Shown here in pieces: positions 49,896 through 57,952 of a stretch of 64,000 bases of DNA. Location: contig NZ_JAHZST010000004.1 of the NCBI RefSeq assembly GCF_019457885.1, positions 303,897-367,896 of the forward strand. Direction: 5' to 3'. Numbering within the stretch: position 1 is the first letter of the stretch; every line of letters starts with the position of its first letter. The position numbers and the translations under genes are program-made. The notes under the pieces were generated by a model. That model ran no database searches, had not been told where the DNA came from, and saw only the letters and a program-made list of their open reading frames with translations. The DNA is from Shewanella nanhaiensis. GTDB taxonomy: Bacteria; Pseudomonadota; Gammaproteobacteria; Enterobacterales; Shewanellaceae.

Positions 49896-50684
49896 TTAGC
49901 CTAAAATTAGCTCTTTGACGATTCGTGCGCCAAAGTAGGCAAGTGACAATAGTGTCGCGCCTGAAAGGGTATAGATAACGGCGGTTCTTATTTTACAGCC
50001 CACCCAATATTGCTGTGCAAGCATGGCAATATAGGTAAACCAAGCGATGATTGAGAGTACCGCTTTATGGCCTTTGCCCTCTTCAAACATATCGTCGAGG
50101 AAGATAAAGCCTGTGGCGAGCGATAAACTAAGCAAAATAACACCGACAATTACTAGATGGTAAAGCTGTTTCTCAACGGTCATTAAAGGTGGCATCGCTG
50201 GGTTCATAATCAGCTTCTTGCTCTTTAACTTATTTTGAATGATAGCAAGTTGAATGGCATATAATGCCGCGATCATCAAGGCACTGTATGCCATAAGCGA
50301 AAGCACCACATGCACTAAGATATCCGGGTGGATCTCAAAATGGGTGATATATTCTGGTGGCACTAGCCAAAGTAGGGCGACAGAGATGATAGAGCAAGCG
50401 TAAACCACTGGCACGACCACAATCATCTTGAGCCTGAAGAGCAGCACTGTAAAACTAAAGGCGATAATCCAGTTAACCAGTGAGATCACATTGGTTAGGC
50501 TGAAGTTCTGTCCGTCACCGGTGAACATAGCTTGGGAAAGCGCTGCTGCGTGTAAGACGACGGCAATGGCAGCAACTGCTGCAACTAGGCGGCGATTAGG
50601 ACCGTCACTATGAAACAGACGGCTCACCACTAGCACTAAGGCGATGCAGTAAAAAAACATGGCTGAAGCGGAAAATATAACCAT
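49896..50684 (-). CDS. ypjD: YpjD-type CcsA-like inner membrane protein
   Basis: The 262-residue protein has eight predicted helices and the cytochrome c assembly (CcsA/ResC-like) core with HPDILVHVVLSLMAYSALMIAAL and GKGHKAVLSIIAWFTYIAMLAQQ. E. coli YpjD, of the same size, lies in the same divergent position next to ffh. No haem-handling WWD motif is obvious. The function is unknown. Confidence 0.85.
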   Translation of the reverse strand: MVIFSASAMFFYCIALVLVVSRLFHSDGPNRRLVAAVAAIAVVLHAAALSQAMFTGDGQNFSLTNVISLVNWIIAFSFTVLLFRLKMIVVVPVVYACSIISVALLWLVPPEYITHFEIHPDILVHVVLSLMAYSALMIAALYAIQLAIIQNKLKSKKLIMNPAMPPLMTVEKQLYHLVIVGVILLSLSLATGFIFLDDMFEEGKGHKAVLSIIAWFTYIAMLAQQYWVGCKIRTAVIYTLSGATLLSLAYFGARIVKELILG

Positions 50685-51001
50685 TGAGTATTAACCTATC
50701 GTTTTTGTTTGCGATGCTAGTATCTTGTTTATCACTTAGCTGACAAGCCTGAATGTGACGAACAAGCGAAGACTATACCTAGAATAACACGAGGGACAAC
50801 TAATTGTGCAGTAGCTTGAGGCACAAAAATTAGTGCTTTCTGAGCGTTAGGCCTAAGTTTCGAACATTTGTTGTCCATTGTCACTTCAAAGAGAGTCAAG
50901 ATTGAGTCTATTATCAAGGGGCGCTGAAACTAGCTTATTACGCAGGCTTGGGTATATAATGCCGCCCTATAAATATCAATTCTAAAGGTAAGAACTCGAT
51001 A
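50685..51001 (+). promoter_or_regulatory. 317-bp ypjD-ffh divergent promoter region
   Basis: No gene is visible. A good -10 hexamer TATAAT lies at 50955-50960, about 40 bp before the ffh ATG, without a clear -35. An imperfect inverted repeat, ACTAATTGTGC (50799-50809) against GCACAAAAATTAGT (50821-50834), lies midway. AAAGGTAAGA provides the ffh ribosome site. Confidence 0.6.
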
Positions 51002-52375
51002 ATGTTTGAGAACCTAACGGACAGACTGTCACGTTCACTAAAGAATATTAGTGGCCGTGGTCGCTTAACAGAAGATAATGTTAAGGAAACCTTACGAGAA
51101 GTGCGCATGGCACTACTCGAAGCTGATGTGGCTCTACCTGTTGTACGTGATTTCGTTAACAGCGTAAAAGAGCGTGCGGTAGGGCAGGAAGTTTCTAAGA
51201 GTCTCAGTCCAGGCCAAGCATTTATTAAGATAGTCCAGAGCGAACTTGAAAACGCAATGGGTGAAGCCAATGAAGCGTTAGACCTTTCGGCTCAGCCTCC
51301 TGCTGTGATCATGATGGCAGGTCTTCAAGGTGCGGGTAAAACTACCAGTGTCGCGAAGCTATCTAAGTTCCTACGTGAGCGTGAAAAGAAATCAGTTTTA
51401 GTTGTCAGCGCCGACGTCTATCGTCCAGCCGCGATTAAACAGCTAGAAACCTTGGCGACTGAGGTTGAAGTTGAGTTCTTCCCATCGGATGTCAGCCAAA
51501 AACCTATCGACATTGTTAATGCTGCGATGGCCCATGCCAAACTCAAGTTTATCGATGTGGTTATTGTCGATACCGCAGGTCGTCTGCATGTCGATGAGAG
51601 CATGATGGATGAGATCAAGGCACTTCATGCTGCGGTCAATCCAGTAGAGACTCTGTTTGTTGTCGACGCCATGACGGGTCAAGATGCGGCAAATACAGCT
51701 AAAGCATTCAATGAAGCTTTGCCTTTGACTGGTGTGGTATTGACCAAGGTCGATGGTGATGCACGTGGTGGTGCTGCTTTATCTATCCGTCATATTACCG
51801 GTAAGCCGATTAAGTTCTTAGGTGTGGGTGAGAAGACCGACGCACTAGAGCCATTCTATCCTGATCGCGTCGCATCACGCATCTTAGGCATGGGCGATGT
51901 GCTGTCACTGATTGAAGAGGTTGAGCGCGGCGTCGATAAAGACAAGGCGATGAAGCTGGCTTCGAAAGTGAAGAAAGGCGGCAGTTTCGATCTTGAAGAT
52001 TTCCGTGAACAGCTTCAGCAGATGAAGAACATGGGCGGCATGATGGGCATGATTGAGAAGCTTCCGGGTGTTGGTCAGTTACCGCCAGAAGCATTAGCTC
52101 AAGTTCAAAATGGCAAGATGACTAACCAGATGGAAGCGATCATCAACTCCATGACTAAAGGTGAGCGTGCTCGCCCAGATATCATTAAAGGATCGCGCAA
52201 GCGCCGTATTGCTCAAGGTTCTGGTACACAAATTCAAGACGTAAATCGCTTGTTGAAGCAGTTTACACAGATGCAGAAGATGATGAAAAAGATGTCGGGT
52301 AAAGGCGGCATGAAAAAGATGATGCGTGGCATGAGCGGTATGTTGCCACCAGGCATGAAGATGCCAGGCCGTTAA
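51002..52375 (+). CDS. ffh: Signal recognition particle protein Ffh
   Basis: The 457-residue protein has an N-terminal helical bundle, a GTPase domain (GLQGAGKTTSVAKL, DTAGRLHVDESMMDEI, TKVDGDARGGAALSI) and a methionine-rich M domain. The M domain (QQMKNMGGMMGMIEKLPG, QMQKMMKKMSGKGGMKKMM) binds signal sequences and 4.5S RNA. Targets inner-membrane proteins to FtsY and SecYEG. Precedes the rpsP operon with its own terminator. Confidence 0.97.
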   Translation: MFENLTDRLSRSLKNISGRGRLTEDNVKETLREVRMALLEADVALPVVRDFVNSVKERAVGQEVSKSLSPGQAFIKIVQSELENAMGEANEALDLSAQPPAVIMMAGLQGAGKTTSVAKLSKFLREREKKSVLVVSADVYRPAAIKQLETLATEVEVEFFPSDVSQKPIDIVNAAMAHAKLKFIDVVIVDTAGRLHVDESMMDEIKALHAAVNPVETLFVVDAMTGQDAANTAKAFNEALPLTGVVLTKVDGDARGGAALSIRHITGKPIKFLGVGEKTDALEPFYPDRVASRILGMGDVLSLIEEVERGVDKDKAMKLASKVKKGGSFDLEDFREQLQQMKNMGGMMGMIEKLPGVGQLPPEALAQVQNGKMTNQMEAIINSMTKGERARPDIIKGSRKRRIAQGSGTQIQDVNRLLKQFTQMQKMMKKMSGKGGMKKMMRGMSGMLPPGMKMPGR

Positions 52376-52390
52376 AATCTAGTTAAATTG

Positions 52391-52430
52391 AAGGCTCGGG
52401 TTGGGCATTGGCCTAGCCCGAGCCTTTTAT
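52391..52430 (+). terminator. Terminator of ffh
   Basis: GGCTCGGG (52393-52400) and CCCGAGCC (52417-52424) pair, with additional inner pairing, and are followed by TTTTATTTTA. Strong rho-independent terminator 18 bp after the stop. Confidence 0.9.
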
Positions 52431-52491
52431 TTTAGTGGTCAAAAAACATTGCATTCGTCGGCGAGTAAGGTAAAATCGTCCGGCTTTCTAC

Positions 52492-52531
52492 ACTGGGACA
52501 CTTCGCGAACACGGAGTCCCAGTTTTTATTT
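52492..52531 (+). terminator. Terminator-like hairpin in the rpsP leader
   Basis: ACTGGGAC (52492-52499) and GTCCCAGT (52516-52523) form a stem immediately followed by TTTTTATTTT, only 40 bp before the rpsP start. If the promoter is upstream, this hairpin would cause premature termination of the ribosomal operon, so it may be an attenuator or antitermination site. Confidence 0.7.
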
Positions 52532-52569
52532 TGCTTCTTAGAAGCAAACCATTAGAGGATTGAAGACGC

Positions 52570-52821
52570 ATGGTTACCATTCGTTTAGCTCGTGGCGGCG
52601 CAAAAAAGCGTCCATTTTATAACATCGTAGTTGCTGACAGCCGTAATGCCCGTGATGGTCGTTTCATTGAGCGTGTTGGTTTCTTTAACCCAATGGCACG
52701 TGGCCAGGAAGAGACTCTACGTCTTGACCTAGACCGTGTTGAGCACTGGGTAACTAACGGTGCTGGAACATCTGAGCGTGTTGCAAAGTTGATCAAAGAC
52801 GCTCGTAAAGCTGCTGCTTAA
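52570..52821 (+). CDS. rpsP: 30S ribosomal protein S16
   Basis: The 83-residue protein starts [25 protein letters not shown] and has the usual [16 protein letters not shown]. It opens the conserved rpsP-rimM-trmD-rplS operon. AGAGGATTGAAG provides the ribosome site. Compact, highly biased codon use fits a ribosomal gene. Confidence 0.97.
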   Translation: MVTIRLARGGAKKRPFYNIVVADSRNARDGRFIERVGFFNPMARGQEETLRLDLDRVEHWVTNGAGTSERVAKLIKDARKAAA

Positions 52822-52841
52822 TAGCGTTAAGGTATAGTTTG

Positions 52842-53372
52842 ATGAGTAGTAAACAAGAACCTGTCGTACTGGGTAAAATAGGCTCCAGTCATGGCATTAA
52901 GGGTTGGTTGAAGATCACTACCTATACCGAATCTGTTGAAGGTATTTTTGATTATTCACCTTGGTTGATTAAAGAGCAGGGTGAGTGGCGCGAAGTAAAA
53001 GTTACCCAGTGGCGTTTTCAGGGTAAAGCTGTAGTGGCTTCTCTTGAAGGCGTAGAAACACGGGATCAGGCACAGATGCTCACAAATTGTGAGATTGCTG
53101 TGTCTGCAGAGCAGATGCAGGAACTACCAGAAGATGAATTCTACTGGCGTGACCTCATCGGTTGTGAAGTAACCAATACCAAAGGCTATAACATGGGTAA
53201 GGTTCAGGAGATCGTGGAAACAGGATCGAATGATGTACTACTTGTTAAAGCTAACGCCAAAGATGGCTTCGGCAAAGCGGAACGTATGATCCCCTTTGTC
53301 ACCGAGCAGTTCGTCCTAGAGGTGAACTTAACGGAGAAACAGATCTTAGTGGATTGGGATCCGGACTTTTAA
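52842..53372 (+). CDS. rimM: Ribosome maturation factor RimM
   Basis: The 176-residue protein begins [25 protein letters not shown]. It has the RimM N-terminal domain and a PRC-barrel with [12 protein letters not shown] and [10 protein letters not shown]. It binds S19 and assists 30S head assembly. ATG 52842 is preferred to a TTG three bases upstream because AAGG lies at suitable spacing. Second gene of the operon. Confidence 0.96.
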   Translation: MSSKQEPVVLGKIGSSHGIKGWLKITTYTESVEGIFDYSPWLIKEQGEWREVKVTQWRFQGKAVVASLEGVETRDQAQMLTNCEIAVSAEQMQELPEDEFYWRDLIGCEVTNTKGYNMGKVQEIVETGSNDVLLVKANAKDGFGKAERMIPFVTEQFVLEVNLTEKQILVDWDPDF

Positions 53373-53387
53373 GTCGAGGTACAACAT

Positions 53388-54134
53388 ATGTGGTTAGGGG
53401 TTGTAACCCTGTTTCCAGAGATGTTTCGTGCCGTCACAGACTTTGGAGTAACGGGTCGGGCCGTTAACAAGGGCCTGTTAGAGTTGCAAACGTGGAATCC
53501 AAGAGATTTCACCCATGATAAACATAAGACAGTGGATGATCGCCCCTATGGTGGTGGCCCTGGCATGTTGATGATGGTGCAACCTTTACGCGACGCTATT
53601 CATGCTGCGAAAGCGGCAGCTGGCGACAGTGCGAAGGTGATTTATCTCTCTCCTCAGGGGCGCAAGCTGACACAGCAAGGCGTCGAAGAGTTAGCTAAAT
53701 CGGACAGTTTGATTTTGGTATGTGGTCGATACGAAGGTGTTGATGAACGTATTATTCAAACTGAAGTGGATGAAGAGTGGTCAATTGGAGATTACGTGCT
53801 TTCGGGCGGTGAACTTCCAGCGATGACTCTGATTGATTCAGTATCAAGATTGGTACCGGGTGTACTCGGTAAACAAGCTTCGGCAGAGCAGGACTCCTTC
53901 TCTGACGGTTTATTGGATTGTCCCCACTATACTCGCCCTGAAACCTTGGATGGTTTAGATGTACCGGCAGTCTTGTTAAGTGGTAACCACGAACATATTA
54001 GACGCTGGCGTCTACAACAAAGTCTCGGTAGAACTTTGTTAAGGCGACCAGAATTATTAGAAAATCTAGCTCTGACTGACGAACAAACGAAGCTTTTAGC
54101 TCAGTTTGTTGATTCAACAAATGAGTGTGGATAG
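53388..54134 (+). CDS. trmD: tRNA (guanine-N1)-methyltransferase
   Basis: The 248-residue SPOUT enzyme has the trefoil-knot motifs [13 protein letters not shown] and [16 protein letters not shown], and [13 protein letters not shown]. It methylates G37 of tRNAs next to the anticodon and prevents frameshifting. Third gene of the operon, 15 bp after rimM. Confidence 0.97.
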   Translation: MWLGVVTLFPEMFRAVTDFGVTGRAVNKGLLELQTWNPRDFTHDKHKTVDDRPYGGGPGMLMMVQPLRDAIHAAKAAAGDSAKVIYLSPQGRKLTQQGVEELAKSDSLILVCGRYEGVDERIIQTEVDEEWSIGDYVLSGGELPAMTLIDSVSRLVPGVLGKQASAEQDSFSDGLLDCPHYTRPETLDGLDVPAVLLSGNHEHIRRWRLQQSLGRTLLRRPELLENLALTDEQTKLLAQFVDSTNECG

Positions 54135-54169
54135 TTACGATCAGTTATTACTAGTATGGAGTTTATTTC

Positions 54170-54523
54170 ATGAATAACATCATTAAAATGCTCAACGAAG
54201 AGCAAATGAAGAAAGATGTACCAGAATTTGGTGCAGGTGACACAGTTGTAGTTAAAGTACGTGTTGTTGAAGGTGGTAAAGAGCGTCTACAGGCGTTCGA
54301 AGGTGTTGTAATCGCTAAGCGTAACCGCGGCGTTCACTCTGCATTCACTGTACGTAAAATCTCTAATGGTGAAGGTGTTGAGCGTGCATTCCAAACGCAC
54401 AGCCCAATCATCTCTGATATCGAAGTTAAGCGTCGTGGCCGTGTTCGTCGTGCTAAGCTTTACTATCTACGTGAGCGTTCAGGTAAGTCTGCACGTATCC
54501 GTGAGAAGCTTTCTACTAAGTAA
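54170..54523 (+). CDS. rplS: 50S ribosomal protein L19
   Basis: The 117-residue protein has the L19 pattern [36 protein letters not shown] and ends [17 protein letters not shown]. It lies at the 30S-50S interface. Last gene of the rpsP operon, followed by a terminator. Confidence 0.97.
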   Translation: MNNIIKMLNEEQMKKDVPEFGAGDTVVVKVRVVEGGKERLQAFEGVVIAKRNRGVHSAFTVRKISNGEGVERAFQTHSPIISDIEVKRRGRVRRAKLYYLRERSGKSARIREKLSTK

Positions 54524-54566
54524 TTTAGTAGCTCGCAGTAAGAAAAAGACGCAGTGTTCGCACAAT

Positions 54567-54590
54567 AACCCGCCAATAGGCGGGTTTTTG
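54567..54590 (+). terminator. Terminator of the rpsP operon
   Basis: AACCCGCC, loop AATA and GGCGGGTTTTTG, 44 bp after the rplS stop. Classical rho-independent terminator. Confidence 0.92.
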
Positions 54591-54793
54591 TGTTTCTAGG
54601 AGCTGGGAAAGTTTTGAGTTCAAGACAAGCCGAGAAAGTTAAGAGGAAAGAAAAGACAAAAAGAGCTTCGAGATAAAGTTCGAGTCTGCAATCAGTTCAG
54701 AATGATAGCAGCAAGCCAGATACCGATAGGTATAACTCCCTCTATATGTAGAACCTGCTTCAACTGAGAAGTTATTTTCACTGGAGTCATATC

Positions 54794-54822
54794 GACCTAG
54801 AAACTAGGTCCTTCTCTTTTTT
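54794..54822 (+). terminator. Candidate attenuator or terminator hairpin upstream of aroF
   Basis: GACCTAG (54794-54800), AAA loop, CTAGGTC (54804-54810), then a T-rich run ending near 54822. It is 200 bp downstream of the real rplS terminator, so it may act on a transcript starting upstream of aroF. Confidence 0.5.
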
Positions 54823-54921
54823 CCATGAATTTTGTTTTAGTTGGTAGATCTTGCTTGATCTTAGGATTAACCACAGGCATAGTTAGTTCTCGATTGTAAT
54901 GGTGTAGCGTTACGGCTTTAC

Positions 54922-55009
54922 GGTTTATAGGTTTATAGGTTTATAGGTTTATAGGTTTATAGGTTTATAGGTTTATAGGTTTATAGGTTTATAGGTTTAT
55001 AGGTTTACA
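54922..55009 (+). repeat. Tandem array of GGTTTATA, about 11 copies
   Basis: Ten perfect 8-bp units run from 54922 to 55001, followed by GGTTTACA, and preceded by the variant GGCTTTAC. The unit contains TAG, so every frame is closed in 24 bp and the array is non-coding. It lies about 80 bp before the aroF start, within its leader. Confidence 0.95.
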
Positions 55010-55089
55010 GTTTTCAAAGCTTATTGAGAGCACAATTAAACAGAGAACAGAGCAATTCAGACAACTTAGGGAATTATCAGGTGGTTAGT

Positions 55090-56181
55090 ATGCAGCAAGA
55101 TACAATAAATAATGTTCATATCAGTTCAGAAAAAGTACTCGTGACACCTCAAGAGCTAAAGCTTGAGCTTCCTCTGTCTGAGTCTGCATACCACTATGTA
55201 TTAAATGCCCGTAAAACAGTTGCTGATATCGTACACAAGCGAGATAACCGCGTACTTATCGTCACCGGTCCCTGTTCAATCCATGATATCGACTCTGCGA
55301 AAGAGTACGCATTGAAGCTTAAGACGCTCCATGATGAGCTAAAAGACGACTTCTTTATTTTGATGAGAGTCTACTTCGAGAAGCCAAGAACGACCGTAGG
55401 CTGGAAGGGGATGATCAATGATCCCGATATGGATGAGTCGTTTGATGTTGAGAAAGGCCTAAGAAAGGCCCGTGAGTTGATGATCTGGTTGGCTGAGTTA
55501 GGTTTACCTGTTGCCACGGAGGCGCTCGATCCTATCAGCCCTCAATATATGTCTGAGCTGGTCACTTGGTCGGCTATTGGTGCAAGAACCACTGAGTCAC
55601 AAACACACAGAGAGATGGCGTCAGGCCTCTCTATGCCAGTGGGTTTTAAAAATGGCACCGACGGTAAGTTAGGAGTGGCTATCAATGCCCTCGAGTCTGC
55701 TGCCAGTGGTCACAGATTTATGGGAATTAACCAGCAAGGGCAGGTGGCACTGCTTCAAACTGCGGGTAACCCTGATGGCCACGTTATTCTGCGAGGTGGT
55801 AAGAGCCCTAACTATGATGCTAAGAGCGTTAAAGATTGTGAGAGTCAACTGCACAGTGCGAACTTGAATGCACGTTTAATTGTCGATTGCAGCCACGGCA
55901 ATTCATCAAAGGATCATAAAAAGCAAAAAGGGGTCTGCGAAGATGTATTTAAGCAGATTTTATCCGGTAATCAATCTATCATTGGTGTGATGCTTGAGAG
56001 CCACCTCAATGAGGGGAATCAAAGCAGTAATAAGCCGATGAGTGAGCTGGCTTATGGCGTCTCTGTCACGGATGCGTGTATTGATTGGGCCACGACAGAG
56101 GAGCTGTTGCGAGCCGGAGCCGCATCACTGAGCAGCGTGTTACCTAATCGTTTCGATCAACGAAAAGTGGTTAATGGTTAA
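55090..56181 (+). CDS. aroF: 3-deoxy-7-phosphoheptulonate synthase (DAHP synthase), AroF type
   Basis: The 363-residue type I-alpha enzyme condenses PEP and erythrose 4-phosphate at the entry to the shikimate pathway. Signatures are VTGPCSIHDIDSAKEYA, MRVYFEKPRTTVGWKG, SMPVGFKNGTDG, HVILRGGKSPNYD and IVDCSHGNSSKDH. I prefer ATG 55090 with AGGTGG upstream to a TTG at 55024, which would add 22 unrelated residues next to the repeat array. It is followed by tyrA, which supports the tyrosine-regulated AroF isozyme. Confidence 0.93.
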   Translation: MQQDTINNVHISSEKVLVTPQELKLELPLSESAYHYVLNARKTVADIVHKRDNRVLIVTGPCSIHDIDSAKEYALKLKTLHDELKDDFFILMRVYFEKPRTTVGWKGMINDPDMDESFDVEKGLRKARELMIWLAELGLPVATEALDPISPQYMSELVTWSAIGARTTESQTHREMASGLSMPVGFKNGTDGKLGVAINALESAASGHRFMGINQQGQVALLQTAGNPDGHVILRGGKSPNYDAKSVKDCESQLHSANLNARLIVDCSHGNSSKDHKKQKGVCEDVFKQILSGNQSIIGVMLESHLNEGNQSSNKPMSELAYGVSVTDACIDWATTEELLRAGAASLSSVLPNRFDQRKVVNG

Positions 56182-56235
56182 TAATCACTGCTAAAGTGAC
56201 CCTGTTTTTATGCCTTCTTGATGGAATGATAACGA

Positions 56236-57375
56236 ATGAATGAGAGAACGACGGCTGAACTTGAGAATTTACGAGGCCTGATAGATGGTGTTGATCAGCA
56301 GTTGATCCACCTGCTTAGAAAACGGTTAGATCTGGTTGCACAAGTTGGTGCAGTCAAGCATGGAGCAGGATTGCCGATTTATGCTCCCCAGCGAGAAGCT
56401 GCCATGTTAGCTAAGCGCCGTGAAGAAGCTAAAAAGATGGATGTGTCGCCACAGCTCATTGAGGATATTCTAAGACGCTTAATGCGTGAGTCCTACCTCA
56501 ACGAGAAAGATATCGGTTTTAAGCAGGTCAATCCAGATTTAGGTCATGTGGTTATCGTTGGTGGTAGCGGAAAATTAGGCGGTTTGTTTTCTCAGATGCT
56601 GGTGTTATCTGGCTATCAGGTAAAAGTCATCGATAAAGATGACTGGGCTAGAGCTGATGAGATCTTTGACGGAGCAGGATTAGTCTTAGTGACCGTGCCT
56701 ATTGGTATTACTTGTGATCTGATAAAAGATAAACTCACGACACTACCGCAAAGCTGTATTTTAGCCGATTTAACATCAATAAAAGGTGAGCCCGTTGAAG
56801 CCATGCTTGCGGCGCACAGTGGGCCCGTTGTCGGTCTGCACCCTATGTTTGGACCAGATGTAGGCAGCTTAGCGAAACAAGTTGTCGTGGTATGTCATGG
56901 CCGCCAGAGCGCTGAGTATCAATGGCTACTTGAGCAGATCCAGATATGGGGAGCCAGAATTGTTGAAGCAGAGCCTGAGAGACACGATAAGGCGATGCAA
57001 CTGGTTCAAGCTATGCGTCACTTCTCTTCGTTCGTCTATGGATTAAACCTCTATAAGGAGGAGGCGGATATTGAGAGCTTGCTTCAGTTTAGTTCTCCTA
57101 TCTATAGGCTAGAGCTGGCCATGGTGGGGCGTCTGTTTGCTCAAAGCCCTGAGCTTTATGCCGATATTATCTTCGCGCAAAAAGAGAGTATGCAGGCGAT
57201 TGGTGATTACCTCGATAACTACTCTCAAGCCCTCTCTCTTTTACAGGTAGGGGACAGGGATGCATTTGTTGAGCAGTTTAAAGAGGTCGCGCAGTGGTTT
57301 GGTGATTTTGCACCTCAATTTCAGCGTGAGAGTCGAGCTATGCTGCAGTCTGTCAATGATATGAAAACAGGCTGA
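56236..57375 (+). CDS. tyrA: Bifunctional chorismate mutase / prephenate dehydrogenase
   Basis: The 379-residue protein has an N-terminal AroQ-type chorismate mutase ([34 protein letters not shown]) and a Rossmann prephenate dehydrogenase ([28 protein letters not shown]). It makes 4-hydroxyphenylpyruvate for tyrosine. The gene is 54 bp after aroF, giving the aroF-tyrA operon of enterics, and has a terminator at 57414. Confidence 0.97.
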   Translation: MNERTTAELENLRGLIDGVDQQLIHLLRKRLDLVAQVGAVKHGAGLPIYAPQREAAMLAKRREEAKKMDVSPQLIEDILRRLMRESYLNEKDIGFKQVNPDLGHVVIVGGSGKLGGLFSQMLVLSGYQVKVIDKDDWARADEIFDGAGLVLVTVPIGITCDLIKDKLTTLPQSCILADLTSIKGEPVEAMLAAHSGPVVGLHPMFGPDVGSLAKQVVVVCHGRQSAEYQWLLEQIQIWGARIVEAEPERHDKAMQLVQAMRHFSSFVYGLNLYKEEADIESLLQFSSPIYRLELAMVGRLFAQSPELYADIIFAQKESMQAIGDYLDNYSQALSLLQVGDRDAFVEQFKEVAQWFGDFAPQFQRESRAMLQSVNDMKTG

Positions 57376-57413
57376 TTTAGCGGTTTATATTGATTAGTAT
57401 TCGCTATGTAATG

Positions 57414-57437
57414 AAAGGGAGCTTAGGCTCCCTTTTT
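57414..57437 (+). terminator. Terminator of aroF-tyrA
   Basis: GGGAGC (57417-57422), loop TTAG, GCTCCC (57427-57432), then TTTTT, 40 bp after the tyrA stop. Confidence 0.9.
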
Positions 57438-57499
57438 CGTTCCTGTCTCTAAGCTTATTTTTGGCGATTGCAATAACTGCCCTCTTCTATATTTATTTT

Positions 57500-57764
57500 A
57501 TACCAATCGGTATAAAGATGTGATCGCTCAGCGAGAGTTTAGCGCCTCTGAGGCAAGGCAACGAGTGAGGAACATAGTTGTTCTACGTTTAAGCTCGTTA
57601 ACGCTGCAGCGGATGCGCTAAAACTCGCCTGTAAGGAGTGTTTTTGGCTGCCTACTTCTGCGTTGAATGAACTCACAAGGGAATAACCATTCTGTCATTC
57701 ATTCGCCTTGAATTAGCTTGCCAAAAAAACTTTGAGTAGATCACTTTCTTATACCGATTGGTAT
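57500..57764. mobile_element. 265-bp MITE-like element with 26-bp inverted ends
   Basis: The left end ATACCAATCGGTATAAAGAT with TGTGATC matches the reverse complement of the right end (GATCACTTTCTTATACCGAT with TGGTAT) over 26 positions, apart from a short shifted segment. Flanking TTA on both sides could be a target duplication. The interior has no gene of useful length. The same end sequence occurs as a 48-bp pair at 12014-12061 and singly at 59646-59660. A non-autonomous element is the simplest reading. Confidence 0.75.
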
Positions 57765-57831
57765 TACTAGCGCTTGTTAATAAACAAGTATTTTTATTTT
57801 TGTGATGTATGTTTACTCCTCGCTGTTCAAT

Positions 57832-57845
57832 TTGATCTGCCTCAA
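57832..57845. promoter_or_regulatory. FNR/EtrA-type binding site upstream of hcp
   Basis: TTGATCTGCCTCAA matches the FNR palindrome TTGATNNNNATCAA at nine of ten defined positions, 108 bp before the hcp start. Hcp is typically induced under anaerobic, nitrite or NO conditions. A second inverted repeat, CATGC (57912-57916) and GCATG (57926-57930), close to the ATG might bind another regulator such as NsrR. Confidence 0.7.
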
Positions 57846-57952
57846 ACTTTTACTGATTAAATAAAATTCTACTATCTAAGTGGCAAACCTTACCTTTACA
57901 CTAGTTTAAAACATGCAAACAAAAAGCATGATTAAAATTAGGAGCAATAGTA

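Larger units (their letters stand above)
54591..55089 (+). promoter_or_regulatory. Leader region of aroF-tyrA
   Basis: About 500 bp with no convincing gene. It contains a hairpin with a T-rich tail at 54794-54822 (GACCTAG and CTAGGTC, then CTTCTCTTTTTT) and a tandem 8-bp repeat at 54922-55009. Two very short frames, 54702-54767 and 54825-54899, exist but have no run of aromatic codons, so I do not call a leader peptide. The promoter was not located. Confidence 0.55.

Noticed and set aside
54702..54899. Leader peptide for aroF in the frames 54702-54767 or 54825-54899
   Set aside because: Neither has a cluster of Tyr or Phe codons nor a clear ribosome site; the second begins after the candidate hairpin.
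54922..55009. CRISPR array
   Set aside because: Units are 8 bp and contiguous, without spacers; it is a simple tandem repeat.
55024..55089. TTG start for aroF giving a longer N-terminus
   Set aside because: The added residues read directly out of sequence beside the repeat array and do not belong to the family; ATG 55090 has AGGTGG.
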